The notes under the pieces: model-generated
Seen by the model: only the letters and a program-made list of their open reading frames with translations
Databases searched by the model: none
Told to the model about the DNA's origin: nothing
Shown here: positions 8,857-17,997 of the stretch, piece by piece
Position numbering within the stretch: the stretch's first letter is position 1
Layout: each line of letters starts with the position of its first letter
Position numbers and translations under genes: made by a program
From: Bradyrhizobium lablabi
GTDB taxonomy: Bacteria > Pseudomonadota > Alphaproteobacteria > Rhizobiales > Xanthobacteraceae
Assembly: GCF_900141755.1 (NCBI RefSeq)
Contig: NZ_LT670844.1
Coordinates: forward strand, 5,084,001-5,148,000
DNA: 64,000 nt
Direction of reading: 5' to 3'

Positions 8857-10803
8857 ATGGCGTCAGCGAGCTTCGTTGAAATCATCTCGCATTTCGCAGG
8901 ATATCTGCAAATCTTTCAGGACATCGCCCGCGACCGTATCGAATACGATGAGAGCCTCGCGGCCCGTCCGTCGGATGACTACACCACGCCGCGTCCGCAT
9001 TACGATCATCCGTTCACGCCTGACGACATGGACATCGTCGCGGGTCCGGCGCCGGACTTGATACCGGCCGATCCGCTTCATTTGGCCCGCTTTGCTCCGA
9101 TCAAGCATCTGCGCGATCTGCCGCCGCCTGAGCCGGATTCCTTTCCACCTTCGCCGCTTCCGAACATCCTGCTGCCGATGGCTAGTGGTGCGGGCGGTGG
9201 CGGAGGCGGACACCACATCGAGCATCATATCAAGGTGGTGTACCAGCCTGGCGACGCGCAGAGCGAAATCGAAGTCCACCAGCAAAATCTTATGTTCAAC
9301 GACGTCACCATACTGCCGGCGGGTGCCGTTCTTCCCGACGGCCAGGCCCTGCAGCTTGACGCCGACACCTTGGCCACCATCAAGCACATGGCCGACGACG
9401 CCAACGCCCATATTCCAAGCGACTGGTGGATTCCCCAGAACGGCACCGGGGCTGCGGATTTCTTGAACGCGCATGACGCCAATTGGGCGGCGAACGGCGG
9501 AATGCCGGACGCGCATTCGGTCCAGCCCGGCTACTACCTCAACGGCGTGCTGCAGGACCCGGCGACGCCGCCTCCAGACCAGACGCCGCTAGCCGCGCCA
9601 GCGCCGCTGCCGGACACCGGCCACGGGCTCGGCCAATGGGCGGTCCTTGGCAGCAACGACAGCACCAACGCGGCCCTGATCGTCGACCTGACGCATTCGG
9701 CGCGAACCATGGTGGTGATGGGAGATTACTTCAAGACCGACGCCATGTTCCAGACCAACACGACGATCAACCACGACCACATCAGTGTGTCGGGCGGAAT
9801 CGGCACGCCATCGATAACGACCGGTGACAACGTTGCCACCAACATCGCCGACTTCGTCCAACATCCCGGCGTCTACAGCACGATTCCGGTCACCTATGCC
9901 GGCCCGAACTGGAGCGTCGATGTGGTCAACGGCGACTACTACAACGTCCATTCGGTGATCCAGGACAACTATCTTCTTCACAACGGCATCATCACGCAGA
10001 CCAGCGCCGATACCCACTACGATCTCGTCGGCGGCAACAATCAGCTCGGTAACCTGGCGCGGATTTTCGATGGCACCATCCATTACGACCTGATCGTGGT
10101 GCAGGGCGCCTATCACGGCATGAACGTGATTTTTCAGAACAACATCCTCTTGAACAACGATCAGATCAAGATGGCGGCCGACGGCACCGATCCGTCCCAG
10201 TCGGTGACCTCAGGCCATAACAACCTCCTGAACGAGGGGACCATCGAGAATTATGGCGGCAACAGCTTCAGCCCGTTGAGCGTCGATGCCAAGACCATCG
10301 ATGGCCTGCTTGCCTCCGGCGCGACCTCGCTCGATCCGAACCTCGGCGCCGCCATCGCCGGCAGTGGCGGCACCTTCCACGTGCTTTACATCACCGGCAA
10401 CTATTACGACGTCAATGCGGTCTGGCAGAACAACGTCACCGACGACGTCAACGTCATTTATCAATTGCAGAACCAGCCGTCGGCAGGCGCGTTGTTATAC
10501 CACCCGGACGGAACCGTAACGCAGTCGGTCAGCACCGGACACGACAGGCTGGCCAACGACGCCGCGATCATCGACGTCAATCCGGACAAGGCCTACGTCA
10601 ACGGACACGTCTACACCGATTCAATTCTGGTGCAGGCCAACCTGCTCCCGACCCACCAGGACAAGGCCGTCAATGCCGACACCCATGCGCTGGTGCCGGA
10701 GCTGATCGCCTTCGTCAACGACAGCCAGGACCCCACACATCACGCTCCCGCCATCGTGCCGACGGTCGCACACAACGATCCGATGGCAAGCATGTTGAGC
10801 TAG
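8857..10803 (+). CDS. Large repeat protein, probable type I secretion substrate
   Basis: I do not recognise a named family. The 648-residue protein starts with a helical segment (ASFVEIISHFAGYLQIFQDI), then a Pro/Asp-rich linker and a glycine run before HHIEHHIKV. The second half carries about four degenerate repeats of roughly 60-80 residues around the pattern G-x-YY-x-V-N-x-I-x-Q-N-N, with copies at GDYYNVHSVIQDN, GAYHGMNVIFQNN and GNYYDVNAVWQNN, most followed by an S-x-x-x-G-x-N/D-x-L-x-N motif. It is acidic and cysteine-free, with no Sec signal and no RTX motif. It sits 53 bp upstream of the type I ATPase gene. A GGAGGGAGG ribosome site supports ATG 8857. Adhesin or matrix protein would be a reasonable guess, not more. 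Confidence 0.75.
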   Translation: MASASFVEIISHFAGYLQIFQDIARDRIEYDESLAARPSDDYTTPRPHYDHPFTPDDMDIVAGPAPDLIPADPLHLARFAPIKHLRDLPPPEPDSFPPSPLPNILLPMASGAGGGGGGHHIEHHIKVVYQPGDAQSEIEVHQQNLMFNDVTILPAGAVLPDGQALQLDADTLATIKHMADDANAHIPSDWWIPQNGTGAADFLNAHDANWAANGGMPDAHSVQPGYYLNGVLQDPATPPPDQTPLAAPAPLPDTGHGLGQWAVLGSNDSTNAALIVDLTHSARTMVVMGDYFKTDAMFQTNTTINHDHISVSGGIGTPSITTGDNVATNIADFVQHPGVYSTIPVTYAGPNWSVDVVNGDYYNVHSVIQDNYLLHNGIITQTSADTHYDLVGGNNQLGNLARIFDGTIHYDLIVVQGAYHGMNVIFQNNILLNNDQIKMAADGTDPSQSVTSGHNNLLNEGTIENYGGNSFSPLSVDAKTIDGLLASGATSLDPNLGAAIAGSGGTFHVLYITGNYYDVNAVWQNNVTDDVNVIYQLQNQPSAGALLYHPDGTVTQSVSTGHDRLANDAAIIDVNPDKAYVNGHVYTDSILVQANLLPTHQDKAVNADTHALVPELIAFVNDSQDPTHHAPAIVPTVAHNDPMASMLS

Positions 10804-10856
10804 CACGAGGCTTTCAGGATCATTCCAACAGACCATGAGCATGGCAGGAGCGGTAA

Positions 10857-12965
10857 ATGTCGTTGGGCGGGGACGATCGTTTTAGCGGTGCGCAGGGAGC
10901 ACATCCAAATCAACCGGACGATGGAACGGCGAGGACGGCCAGGATAATTCCGCTGCGGACGACGCTTGATGCATCCGCACCCGTTGACGATCCCTTTGTC
11001 AAGTTTGCAGATGAGGGAGCGTCTGCATCGCGTGCCAAAATCGCCGAGCCGCCGCCGGTCGCGCCATCCTTGCGGGAGGAGGGCAAGAGCCGGGCACCGG
11101 GATCCACCGTCGTGATCGAGCAGCCGGTTCCTGCTCCGCCGTTGAAGAGCGGCGGCGACAGGGACGGTGGTGGCAGCTCCGGCGGCGGAGGCGGTGGAGG
11201 TGGTCGCGGCGGAGCGCCGCCGTTGCACAGGCGTTCCAGCGACCATGAGTTTCGCGATGTACTTGGCAAGGGTCTTGCGAGAGCGCGCCTCAACCTCGTG
11301 ACCGTGGGCGTCTTCTCGGTTGCGGTCAACTTGCTGGTGCTCGCCATTCCGATCTATCTGTTCAACATGTCCGACCGCGTGCTGACCAGCCGCAGCACGG
11401 ACACGCTGATGATGTTGACCATGATCGTGGTCATTGCGATCGCGGCGCATGTTCTGATGGACATGATGCGCCGCATCATCCTGATGCGCGTCGCAGTCGA
11501 GACCGAGGCCCGATTGGGCGGACCGGTTTTGAGCGCCGCCGCCAAAGCTGCGCAGGGCGGATCCAGCCGGGAATTCCAGACCTTGGCCGACCTGCAGCAT
11601 CTGCGGTCATTCATCACCGGTCCGGTGCTGCTGACCATGTTCGATACGCCGGTGACCCCGGTTTATTTTGGCGTGGTGTTTCTGATTCATCCGCATCTCG
11701 GCTTCATTGTGCTGTCGTCCGGCGTTGCCCTTGTTGCGGTCGCGCTTTTGAACCAGCGCGTGACCGCGGCTTCGTTCACGCAGGCGAACAATTACGGGGC
11801 GAGAGCAAATTTGCAGGCGGAATCGATGGCCCGCAACGCCCAGGTCATCAATGCGATGGGCATGATTCCCGAGGGCGTCCAGGTCTGGGGCCGCGAAACC
11901 GTGGAATCGTTGAAGGCCCAGGTGATCGGGCAGGACCGCAATATCGTGATGACGGGGCTGTCGAAGTTCCTGCGGCTGAGTACCCAGATCGCCATCCTTG
12001 GATGGGGCGCGTGGCTGGCGCTGGAAAGCCAGATGACCAGCGGCATGGTGATTGCGGCATCGATCGTGGCGAGCCGGGCGCTGGCGCCACTGGAAGGCAC
12101 CATCGAAGGCTGGCGCAGCTTCGTCCAGGCGCGTTCGGCCTATGCCCGGGTCAAAACCTTGCTGCTGAACTCGCCGCTCAACATGGAGCGGCTGCGACTG
12201 CCGCGTCCCGCCGGTTATCTCAACGTCGAGCGAATTCTTTACGTGCCGCCGCCGAACAAAAAGGTGATCCTGAACGGCATCAGCTTTCAACTCAAACCCG
12301 GTGAATCGCTTGCCATTGTCGGGGATTCCGGCACCGGCAAAACCATGCTGGCGCGGATGCTGGTCGGATCCATCATTCCAACCGCGGGCAGCGTACGTCT
12401 CGACATGATGGATCTGCGCAACTGGGATCCGCGGCAATTCGGCGAGAGCGTCGGCTACCTGCCGCAGGATGTGCAACTGTTCCCCGCTTCGATCAAGGCC
12501 AACATCGGGCGGATGCGCGAGGATGCCCGCGACGAGGATGTCTTCGACGCGGCCGAGACGGCTGATGTGCATGAGATGATCTCAGGCTTTGCACAAGGCT
12601 ATGAGACGATCGTTGGCATGGATGGAAGTCCGCTGTCGGGCGGCCAGCGGCAGCGGATCGGGCTCGCGCGCGCGTTTTACGGCAACCCGCGGCTGATCGT
12701 GCTCGACGAACCAAACTCGAACCTGGATGCGAACGGCGAGCGGGCGCTCGCCAAGGCATTGCTGCGCACCAAGGAGAAGCAAATCACGGTGGTGACGATC
12801 ACGCAGCGCGCCGCGCTGCTGCAGAGTGTCGACAGGATCATGATTCTCCACCAGGGGGCCGTGCAGGCCTTCGGCACCCGCGACGAGATCATTCCGATGA
12901 TCACCGGGCGCAAGCCGCCCAATATCCCGGGCGGGCCGGGCGATCCGCCACCTTCGAGCGCATAG
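10857..12965 (+). CDS. Type I secretion ABC transporter (permease-ATPase), PrtD/LapB-like
   Basis: This is the inner-membrane export motor of a type I secretion system, working with the HlyD protein encoded next and an outer-membrane TolC-type channel not present in the window. Residues 1-125 are an unusual Pro/Gly-rich cytoplasmic extension with a long glycine run. The six-helix ABC exporter domain spans about 140-440. The ATPase has Walker A GDSGTGKT (489-496), signature LSGGQ (593-597) and Walker B LIVLDE (613-618). The H-loop, normally TH(R/D), reads TQR with Gln at 650. No N-terminal peptidase (C39) domain is present, as in the PrtD group that exports proteins with C-terminal signals. 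Substrates are probably the two repeat proteins upstream. Confidence 0.92.
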   Translation: MSLGGDDRFSGAQGAHPNQPDDGTARTARIIPLRTTLDASAPVDDPFVKFADEGASASRAKIAEPPPVAPSLREEGKSRAPGSTVVIEQPVPAPPLKSGGDRDGGGSSGGGGGGGGRGGAPPLHRRSSDHEFRDVLGKGLARARLNLVTVGVFSVAVNLLVLAIPIYLFNMSDRVLTSRSTDTLMMLTMIVVIAIAAHVLMDMMRRIILMRVAVETEARLGGPVLSAAAKAAQGGSSREFQTLADLQHLRSFITGPVLLTMFDTPVTPVYFGVVFLIHPHLGFIVLSSGVALVAVALLNQRVTAASFTQANNYGARANLQAESMARNAQVINAMGMIPEGVQVWGRETVESLKAQVIGQDRNIVMTGLSKFLRLSTQIAILGWGAWLALESQMTSGMVIAASIVASRALAPLEGTIEGWRSFVQARSAYARVKTLLLNSPLNMERLRLPRPAGYLNVERILYVPPPNKKVILNGISFQLKPGESLAIVGDSGTGKTMLARMLVGSIIPTAGSVRLDMMDLRNWDPRQFGESVGYLPQDVQLFPASIKANIGRMREDARDEDVFDAAETADVHEMISGFAQGYETIVGMDGSPLSGGQRQRIGLARAFYGNPRLIVLDEPNSNLDANGERALAKALLRTKEKQITVVTITQRAALLQSVDRIMILHQGAVQAFGTRDEIIPMITGRKPPNIPGGPGDPPPSSA

Positions 12966-12997
12966 CAACCGCGGATTTCGAGAAACGAGGTTAAGCG

Positions 12998-14362
12998 ATG
13001 GCCAGCAGGCAAATTGCAGTCCGCACCGCGGAGGCAGAGGGAAGCTGGTATGATTCCCTGCCGCGATCGACGAAACTTCCGACCGTTGGCGGCATCCTGA
13101 TCCTCTTCGTGGCGACGATGGGTTTCGGCGTCTGGGGCAACATGGCCCCGATCGCCGGCGCCGTGGTCGCGTCAGGCGTGTTCGTGGCCACCGGGCAGAA
13201 CAAGATCATCCAGCATCTCGAAGGCGGAGTGATCCGCGACATCTATGTCCGCGAAGGCGACACCGTCGAACCGGGCCAGCTCCTGCTCGACCTCGACGAC
13301 ACCACGGCGCGAGCGGAGTTGCAGCGTCTGTATCTGCGTCGCGTCAGGTTGTCGGCGATCGACGCCAGACTGCAGGCCGAGATGCGCGAGGAGCCGGAAA
13401 TCCGCTGGCCGGAAGACGTGACCAATGCGTTGATGGTCTCGCCCGAGGCGAAAGAGATCGTCGACAGCCAGAAGATGACGTTCACGGCGCGCCGCAACAA
13501 CATGAACAGCGACATCAAGGGCATCGACGACAGCATCAAGGCGCTGGAAGAAAGAATACAGGGATCGCGGGTGCAGCTCGAAGGGGTGAAGAAGCAGATC
13601 GTGCTGCTCGACGAGGAAATCGAGACCAAGGATCGGCTGGTGCAGGCCGGACTTGTGCGCAAGCCTGAATTGATGGTGCTGCAGCGATCGAAGGCAAACC
13701 TGGAAGGCGAGATCGGCCGCATCATGGGTGACGTCGGCGATGCCAAGGAGCGCATTGCGCGTGCGGTCGAGCAGATCAACGGCGTGCGCAAGACCGCGAT
13801 CAAGACCGCCGTCGAGCAGATGCACGAGGTCCGCGGCGAACTGGCCGACGTCCGCGAGCGCATGCTGGGCGCCAAGGGCGTGCTCGACCGCACCCGGATT
13901 ATCGCACCGGTCAGCGGCGTCGTGGTGAAGCTGCGCTATCACACGCAGGGTGGCGTGGTCGAAGCCGGCAAGAACATCATGGAGCTGTTGCCGGTCCACG
14001 AGGAATTGATCATCGAGGCGCGGTTGCGGCCGCAGGACATTGACAGCGTCAAGCACGGTCAGAAGGCGACGGTGAGGCTCACCGCGCTCCAGCAGCGGAT
14101 CACGCCGATGGTTTCCGGAGACGTAATCTATCTGTCGGCGGACACGCTGGCCGACGAGAAGAAGTCGCAGCAGGTCGGGCCGACCGACGTCTACATGGTC
14201 CGCGTCAAGCTTAACAGCGAAGAGAGCCGGAAAATTCCGGACTTCAGCCCGACGCCCGGCATGCCGGCGGAGGTCTATATCAAAACCTCGGAACGGACGT
14301 TCTTCCAATACATCGTCAAGCCCATCCACGACAGCATGTCGCGGGCATTCCGGGAGCGCTAG
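12998..14362 (+). CDS. HlyD-family membrane fusion protein of type I secretion (PrtE-like)
   Basis: This is the periplasmic adaptor linking the ABC exporter to the outer-membrane channel. The 454-residue protein has a short cytoplasmic N-terminus, one membrane helix (about 28-50), a first lipoyl half ([20 protein letters not shown]), a long coiled coil (about 100-295), a second lipoyl half ([19 protein letters not shown]) and a beta-barrel with the C-terminal [17 protein letters not shown] pattern of the PrtE/HlyD group. It follows the ATPase gene by 32 bp and is surely in the same operon. Confidence 0.92.
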   Translation: MASRQIAVRTAEAEGSWYDSLPRSTKLPTVGGILILFVATMGFGVWGNMAPIAGAVVASGVFVATGQNKIIQHLEGGVIRDIYVREGDTVEPGQLLLDLDDTTARAELQRLYLRRVRLSAIDARLQAEMREEPEIRWPEDVTNALMVSPEAKEIVDSQKMTFTARRNNMNSDIKGIDDSIKALEERIQGSRVQLEGVKKQIVLLDEEIETKDRLVQAGLVRKPELMVLQRSKANLEGEIGRIMGDVGDAKERIARAVEQINGVRKTAIKTAVEQMHEVRGELADVRERMLGAKGVLDRTRIIAPVSGVVVKLRYHTQGGVVEAGKNIMELLPVHEELIIEARLRPQDIDSVKHGQKATVRLTALQQRITPMVSGDVIYLSADTLADEKKSQQVGPTDVYMVRVKLNSEESRKIPDFSPTPGMPAEVYIKTSERTFFQYIVKPIHDSMSRAFRER

Positions 14363-14408
14363 GCATCGAACAAGGAACCAAACGCATCAGGTTGGAAAGG
14401 CGTGCACC

Positions 14409-15974
14409 GTGCATATCGACATCATCGAAACGTTGCCTTCATTGGCCAAGCTCGAGGACAACTGGAACGCCGTCTACGATGCGGATCCCGAAGCCCAGAT
14501 ATTTCTGTCGTGGAAATGGCTGAACGGGTGGCTGTCGCATATCGAGGGCCCATGGTTCATCCTGGCGGCGAAGGCGGCCGACAGCACCGACGCACCCTAT
14601 GTCGCGTTCTTTCCGTTGCGGTTGCAGACCACGATCGAGAAGGACGTTCTTCATGAAGTGAAGATGGCGGGGAACTTCTCTGCCGATTATACCGGCATGG
14701 TTTGCGCGCCTGATGCGGAAGGCAAGGTCATCCCCGCCTTTGCCCGCTACATCAAGCAAATGCATTGGGCGCGCTTGAACCTTGAAAATGTCAGGATGTC
14801 GGAGCGGCGCTTCCGGTTGTTGCTGGCCTACTTCCCGAAGGCCAATTTCCAGGTGACGGAGGTGAACAGGGTCGGCAACAACGACGGCATCGATAACAGT
14901 GTCTGCCCCTACGCGGCGCTGCCGAAGGATTGGGAAGCCTATCTGCTGTCGCTGAGCGCCAATACACGGCAGAAGATCCGGCGTCTTCTGAAGCAGGTCG
15001 ATGCCGACGGCGAATATCGGATTACCGTTTCGACCCCTGAGACTTTCGCGCGGGACCTCGACACCTTGCTGCGGTTTTGGGCGATCAAGTGGCGACCCCG
15101 CAAAGGCGATCTGACCGACAAACTGGTTCGCTCCAACACCATCACGCTGACGCGCAGTTTCAAGTCCGGATTGGTATTCCTGCCGACTTTTTGGCAGGGC
15201 GACCGGCCCGTCGCGGCGCTGGCCACACTGGTGGATCAGCGCAAGCGGACCTTCTCGTTCTATATCACCGGGCGCGACGAGGCTTTCGACGGTCCGCCTC
15301 CGGGACTGCTCCTGCATGCCTTCAGCATCCGTCACGCGATCGAAAACGGCTTTTCTGAATACGATTTTCTGCGTGGTAACGAGCCTTACAAATATTCGTA
15401 CCATTGTGCGGAGCGCAAGATCCATTGCACGCTGGTGGAGACCAGGAACGGCAGGAACCTCGGTGACGGGATCGACCCTCGGAGCATTCCTGACGTCCTG
15501 GAACAGGCGACCGACCTTCACCAAAAGCGTAACCTTGCCGCGGCGGAGCGTGGCTATCGGCGGATCCTGGATGTTCAGCCAAAGCACGCCGATGCGCTGC
15601 ACCGGCTTGGGCAGTTGCTTGTCGCGAACGATAACCATGCCGGAGCCAAGCGGCTGTTCAAGACGCTTACCATGGTCCGTCCCGACGCGCCCAAGGCGTG
15701 GCTTTGTCTGGCACAGGCCTGCGAAAGCCTGGGGCAGCATGCCGAGGCAATCCAACCTTATCTCGAGGTCATGAAGTTGAGCCCGGACCAGGCAGACGGA
15801 TTTGTTGGCCTGAGCCGGGCGCTGGTGAAGCTTGGCCGGATCGAGGAGGTCAACAACGCGCTGCTATCGACGTTGGGTACGACGGAGAAGCCCGCGGTGC
15901 GAAAATGGCGGGGATCCGATCGAGCGTCGGCAGTCACCCCCCGGCTGCACGAGGAGAGGCAGCTTTCGTCCTAG
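14409..15974 (+). CDS. CelD/FemAB-like GNAT acetyltransferase with C-terminal TPRs
   Basis: Residues 1-345 resemble the CelD (BcsL)-like acetyltransferase fold. They include the pattern SLSANTRQKIRRLLKQVD, a W-x-x-K-W/R segment, and a C-terminal YDFLRGNEPYKY, which marks these peptidoglycan/exopolysaccharide-linked acyltransferases. Residues 350-500 contain three to four TPR units (AAERGYRRILDVQPKHADAL and onwards). The GTG start at 14409 is supported by GGAAAGG 8 bp upstream. It begins 46 bp after the adaptor gene and is probably co-transcribed. It could modify the exported proteins or a surface glycan; neither is shown. Its last 74 codons recur at 20213-20437. Confidence 0.82.
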   Translation: MHIDIIETLPSLAKLEDNWNAVYDADPEAQIFLSWKWLNGWLSHIEGPWFILAAKAADSTDAPYVAFFPLRLQTTIEKDVLHEVKMAGNFSADYTGMVCAPDAEGKVIPAFARYIKQMHWARLNLENVRMSERRFRLLLAYFPKANFQVTEVNRVGNNDGIDNSVCPYAALPKDWEAYLLSLSANTRQKIRRLLKQVDADGEYRITVSTPETFARDLDTLLRFWAIKWRPRKGDLTDKLVRSNTITLTRSFKSGLVFLPTFWQGDRPVAALATLVDQRKRTFSFYITGRDEAFDGPPPGLLLHAFSIRHAIENGFSEYDFLRGNEPYKYSYHCAERKIHCTLVETRNGRNLGDGIDPRSIPDVLEQATDLHQKRNLAAAERGYRRILDVQPKHADALHRLGQLLVANDNHAGAKRLFKTLTMVRPDAPKAWLCLAQACESLGQHAEAIQPYLEVMKLSPDQADGFVGLSRALVKLGRIEEVNNALLSTLGTTEKPAVRKWRGSDRASAVTPRLHEERQLSS

Positions 15975-15976
15975 AT
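15752..15976 (+). repeat. 225-bp direct repeat, left copy (3' end of the acetyltransferase gene)
   Basis: This stretch aligns without gaps to 20213-20437, with about 20 mismatches in 225 bp and a fully identical core of about 90 bp. It forms the last TPR and tail of the acetyltransferase gene. The two copies bracket a four-gene cassette. Confidence 0.9.
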
Positions 15977-16012
15977 GGGGAGTCTTCAATTTGATCCGGA
16001 GGGGTCCTTTGC

Positions 16013-17956
16013 ATGCGCCGCACGATTGAGACCGCACCGCGGGACGGGAACGTCATCATCGTCGAGGATGATGCGAGGGGCACCTATGATGTCGTTCACT
16101 GGTCGGCAGAGACGGGTGAGTGGGTCGGTGAAAATGGCGAGCCGACCAAGATCGCGCCGTCGCATTGGTACCCGATGCCGAGGGAAAATTTTCTTAAGCA
16201 AGAGCAAGGGCTCGATGTATCGACCAGCCCCTCCCGGGCCGGGCCGCCGACGTCGCGCGCACGCCGTTATGGCTTCCTCCCTTTCTCGCCGAGGCGGACT
16301 GCGCCACAACGGCCGACAACCAAAGACGTCATTGCACCTCGTTCGGTTGCGTCGGCTACTCCGACGACCGTTGCGACCGTCAAGGCGCAGGCCACTGCGG
16401 CCGAAGCGAAGCGTCGGCCGCATGCGCGGCGGGGATTTGCAACCTCCCCGATCGCCGCAACCCTCCTCGCGGCGGCGTTCATCGGCATGTATTTCCACGC
16501 CGAGGTCGCCGCTTATGCGGCGCGATACCCCGGTCTCCAGGATATCTTTAAGCAGGAGATCCAGGCGAGCCGGGACTGGCGGAAAACCAACTTATCGGCG
16601 CTTCAGCGGCGGGCCGAAGGCGATCATGCCAGTGCGCAGCCGGTGCTGGAGGCTGCGGCGGTCAAGCAGGCAGTAGCGGCGTCCGTGCCGGACGCGCAAC
16701 AATCCCTGGGGAAGGAGCAGCGTGCCGAGGCTTTGGCGAAGGAGCTTGCCGAGGCCCGCCACACTATCGATGGGCTCAATCTGCAGCTGCGGACGGAGGC
16801 CGCGACGAGCGCACAATTGCTCGAACGGGAGCACGGAAAAGCGGCCGCCCTCGTGCAGGAGGCGACCGCCGCGCGACAAGAACTGGCAGCGAGCGCGGGG
16901 CAACATCGTCACGCGGTCGAAGAGGAACGCGCTCGCAGTGTCGCTCTGGCGAGCGAACTCGCGATGGCGCGCCGCGAAATCGAAACAAACGCAGCGCTGC
17001 TGAACAAGGCGCGCGACGATGCGGCGCAATTCAAGCAGAGTGGGGAGAAGACGACGGCGGAGCTGCAAAAGGAGCGCGATAGGGCCGAGGCGTCGTCGCG
17101 CGAACTGGCGATTGCACGCCGCGAAATCGAAACCAACGTAGCGCTGAACAAGGCGCGCGATTATGCGGCGCAATTCAAGCAGGCTGGGGAGAACACGGCG
17201 GCGGAGCTGCAGCAGGAGCGCGACAGGGCCGAGGCGTCGTCGCGCGAACTGGCGATTGCGCGCCGCGAAATCGAAACAAATGCTGCGCTGCTGAACGAGG
17301 CGCGTGACGATGCGGCGCAGTTCAAGCAGACCTCGGAGAGGGTGACGGCGGAACTGCAGCAGGAGCACGACAGGGTCGAGGCGCTGGCAAGCGAACTCGC
17401 GAAGGCGCGGCGGGAGGTCGAGACGCAGGCAGCGCAGTTGCGCAAGGCGGACGGCGAAGCAGCGCAGCTCAGGCAGGCGGCCGCGAGCGCAACGGCCGAA
17501 CTGCAGCAATCTCTGCAGCAAGAGCGCAACAGGGCCGAAGCAATGGCGCGGGATCTTGAAGCCACGCGGCGCACGCTCGATGGCCGCGCTGCGCCTGAGC
17601 ACGCCGCGAACAGCCAGAGCGCTGAAGTGACACCAGCCGCGGAGGCGACCGCGACCGTGCAGCCAGCGACCACAGAACCGCAAGGCAGTCCGGAAGCGGC
17701 CAGGTTGATCGCGCGCGCCAGCGCGCTGCTCGGCCAGGAGAATATCGGTGCAGCACGTATCGTGCTCGAGCGCGCTGCCGAGATGGGCAGCGCTCAGGCC
17801 AGCTTCATGCTCGCGGAGACGTACGATCCCATCATTCTATCGGCCTGGGGGACGTACGGAACGCGCGGCGAAGCGAGCAAGGCGCGCGAGTTTTATGCGA
17901 AGGCCCAAGCGGGTGGCATTCAGGAGGCGAAGGATCGATTCAGCGCGTTGCGTTAG
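16013..17956 (+). CDS. Membrane-anchored coiled-coil protein with Sel1/TPR-like tail
   Basis: I know no functional name for this 647-residue protein. Residues 1-60 form a small compact domain (TIETAPRDGNVIIVEDD then W and G residues to HWYPMP), met as a stand-alone module in rhizobial proteins. A single membrane helix lies around 143-162. Residues 190-530 are a long alanine/glutamate/arginine-rich coiled coil with four near-identical repeats of about 50 residues (306-515). Residues 560-647 resemble Sel1/TPR repeats (ARIVLERAAEMGSAQASFML, KAREFYAKAQAGG). It is the first gene of the cassette and begins 38 bp after the acetyltransferase stop. A scaffold between cytoplasm and periplasm is plausible. 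Confidence 0.8.
   Translation: MRRTIETAPRDGNVIIVEDDARGTYDVVHWSAETGEWVGENGEPTKIAPSHWYPMPRENFLKQEQGLDVSTSPSRAGPPTSRARRYGFLPFSPRRTAPQRPTTKDVIAPRSVASATPTTVATVKAQATAAEAKRRPHARRGFATSPIAATLLAAAFIGMYFHAEVAAYAARYPGLQDIFKQEIQASRDWRKTNLSALQRRAEGDHASAQPVLEAAAVKQAVAASVPDAQQSLGKEQRAEALAKELAEARHTIDGLNLQLRTEAATSAQLLEREHGKAAALVQEATAARQELAASAGQHRHAVEEERARSVALASELAMARREIETNAALLNKARDDAAQFKQSGEKTTAELQKERDRAEASSRELAIARREIETNVALNKARDYAAQFKQAGENTAAELQQERDRAEASSRELAIARREIETNAALLNEARDDAAQFKQTSERVTAELQQEHDRVEALASELAKARREVETQAAQLRKADGEAAQLRQAAASATAELQQSLQQERNRAEAMARDLEATRRTLDGRAAPEHAANSQSAEVTPAAEATATVQPATTEPQGSPEAARLIARASALLGQENIGAARIVLERAAEMGSAQASFMLAETYDPIILSAWGTYGTRGEASKAREFYAKAQAGGIQEAKDRFSALR
16931..17558 (+). repeat. 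In-frame tandem repeats of about 150 bp in the coiled-coil gene
   Basis: Four units of about 48-53 codons follow one another, each containing a LA-x-ARREIET core, then A-x-F/L-(K/R)-Q and AELQ-x-E-(R/H)-(D/N)-R. Units 1-3 are very similar at the DNA level; unit 4 is more diverged. This is the kind of array that changes copy number by slippage or unequal recombination. Confidence 0.75.
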
Positions 17957-17997
17957 GAGGAGAAGCCGAATTTTGGTGCTCAACAGGAGTTCATAGA

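Noticed and set aside
13172..14329. A 385-codon minus-strand frame
   Set aside because: It lies wholly antisense to the HlyD-family gene, which has complete domains.
14439..15755. A 438-codon minus-strand frame
   Set aside because: It is antisense to the acetyltransferase gene and has a sequence typical of GC-rich shadow frames.
16592..17683. A 363-codon minus-strand frame with Arg/Leu repeats
   Set aside because: It mirrors the coiled-coil repeats of the plus-strand gene.
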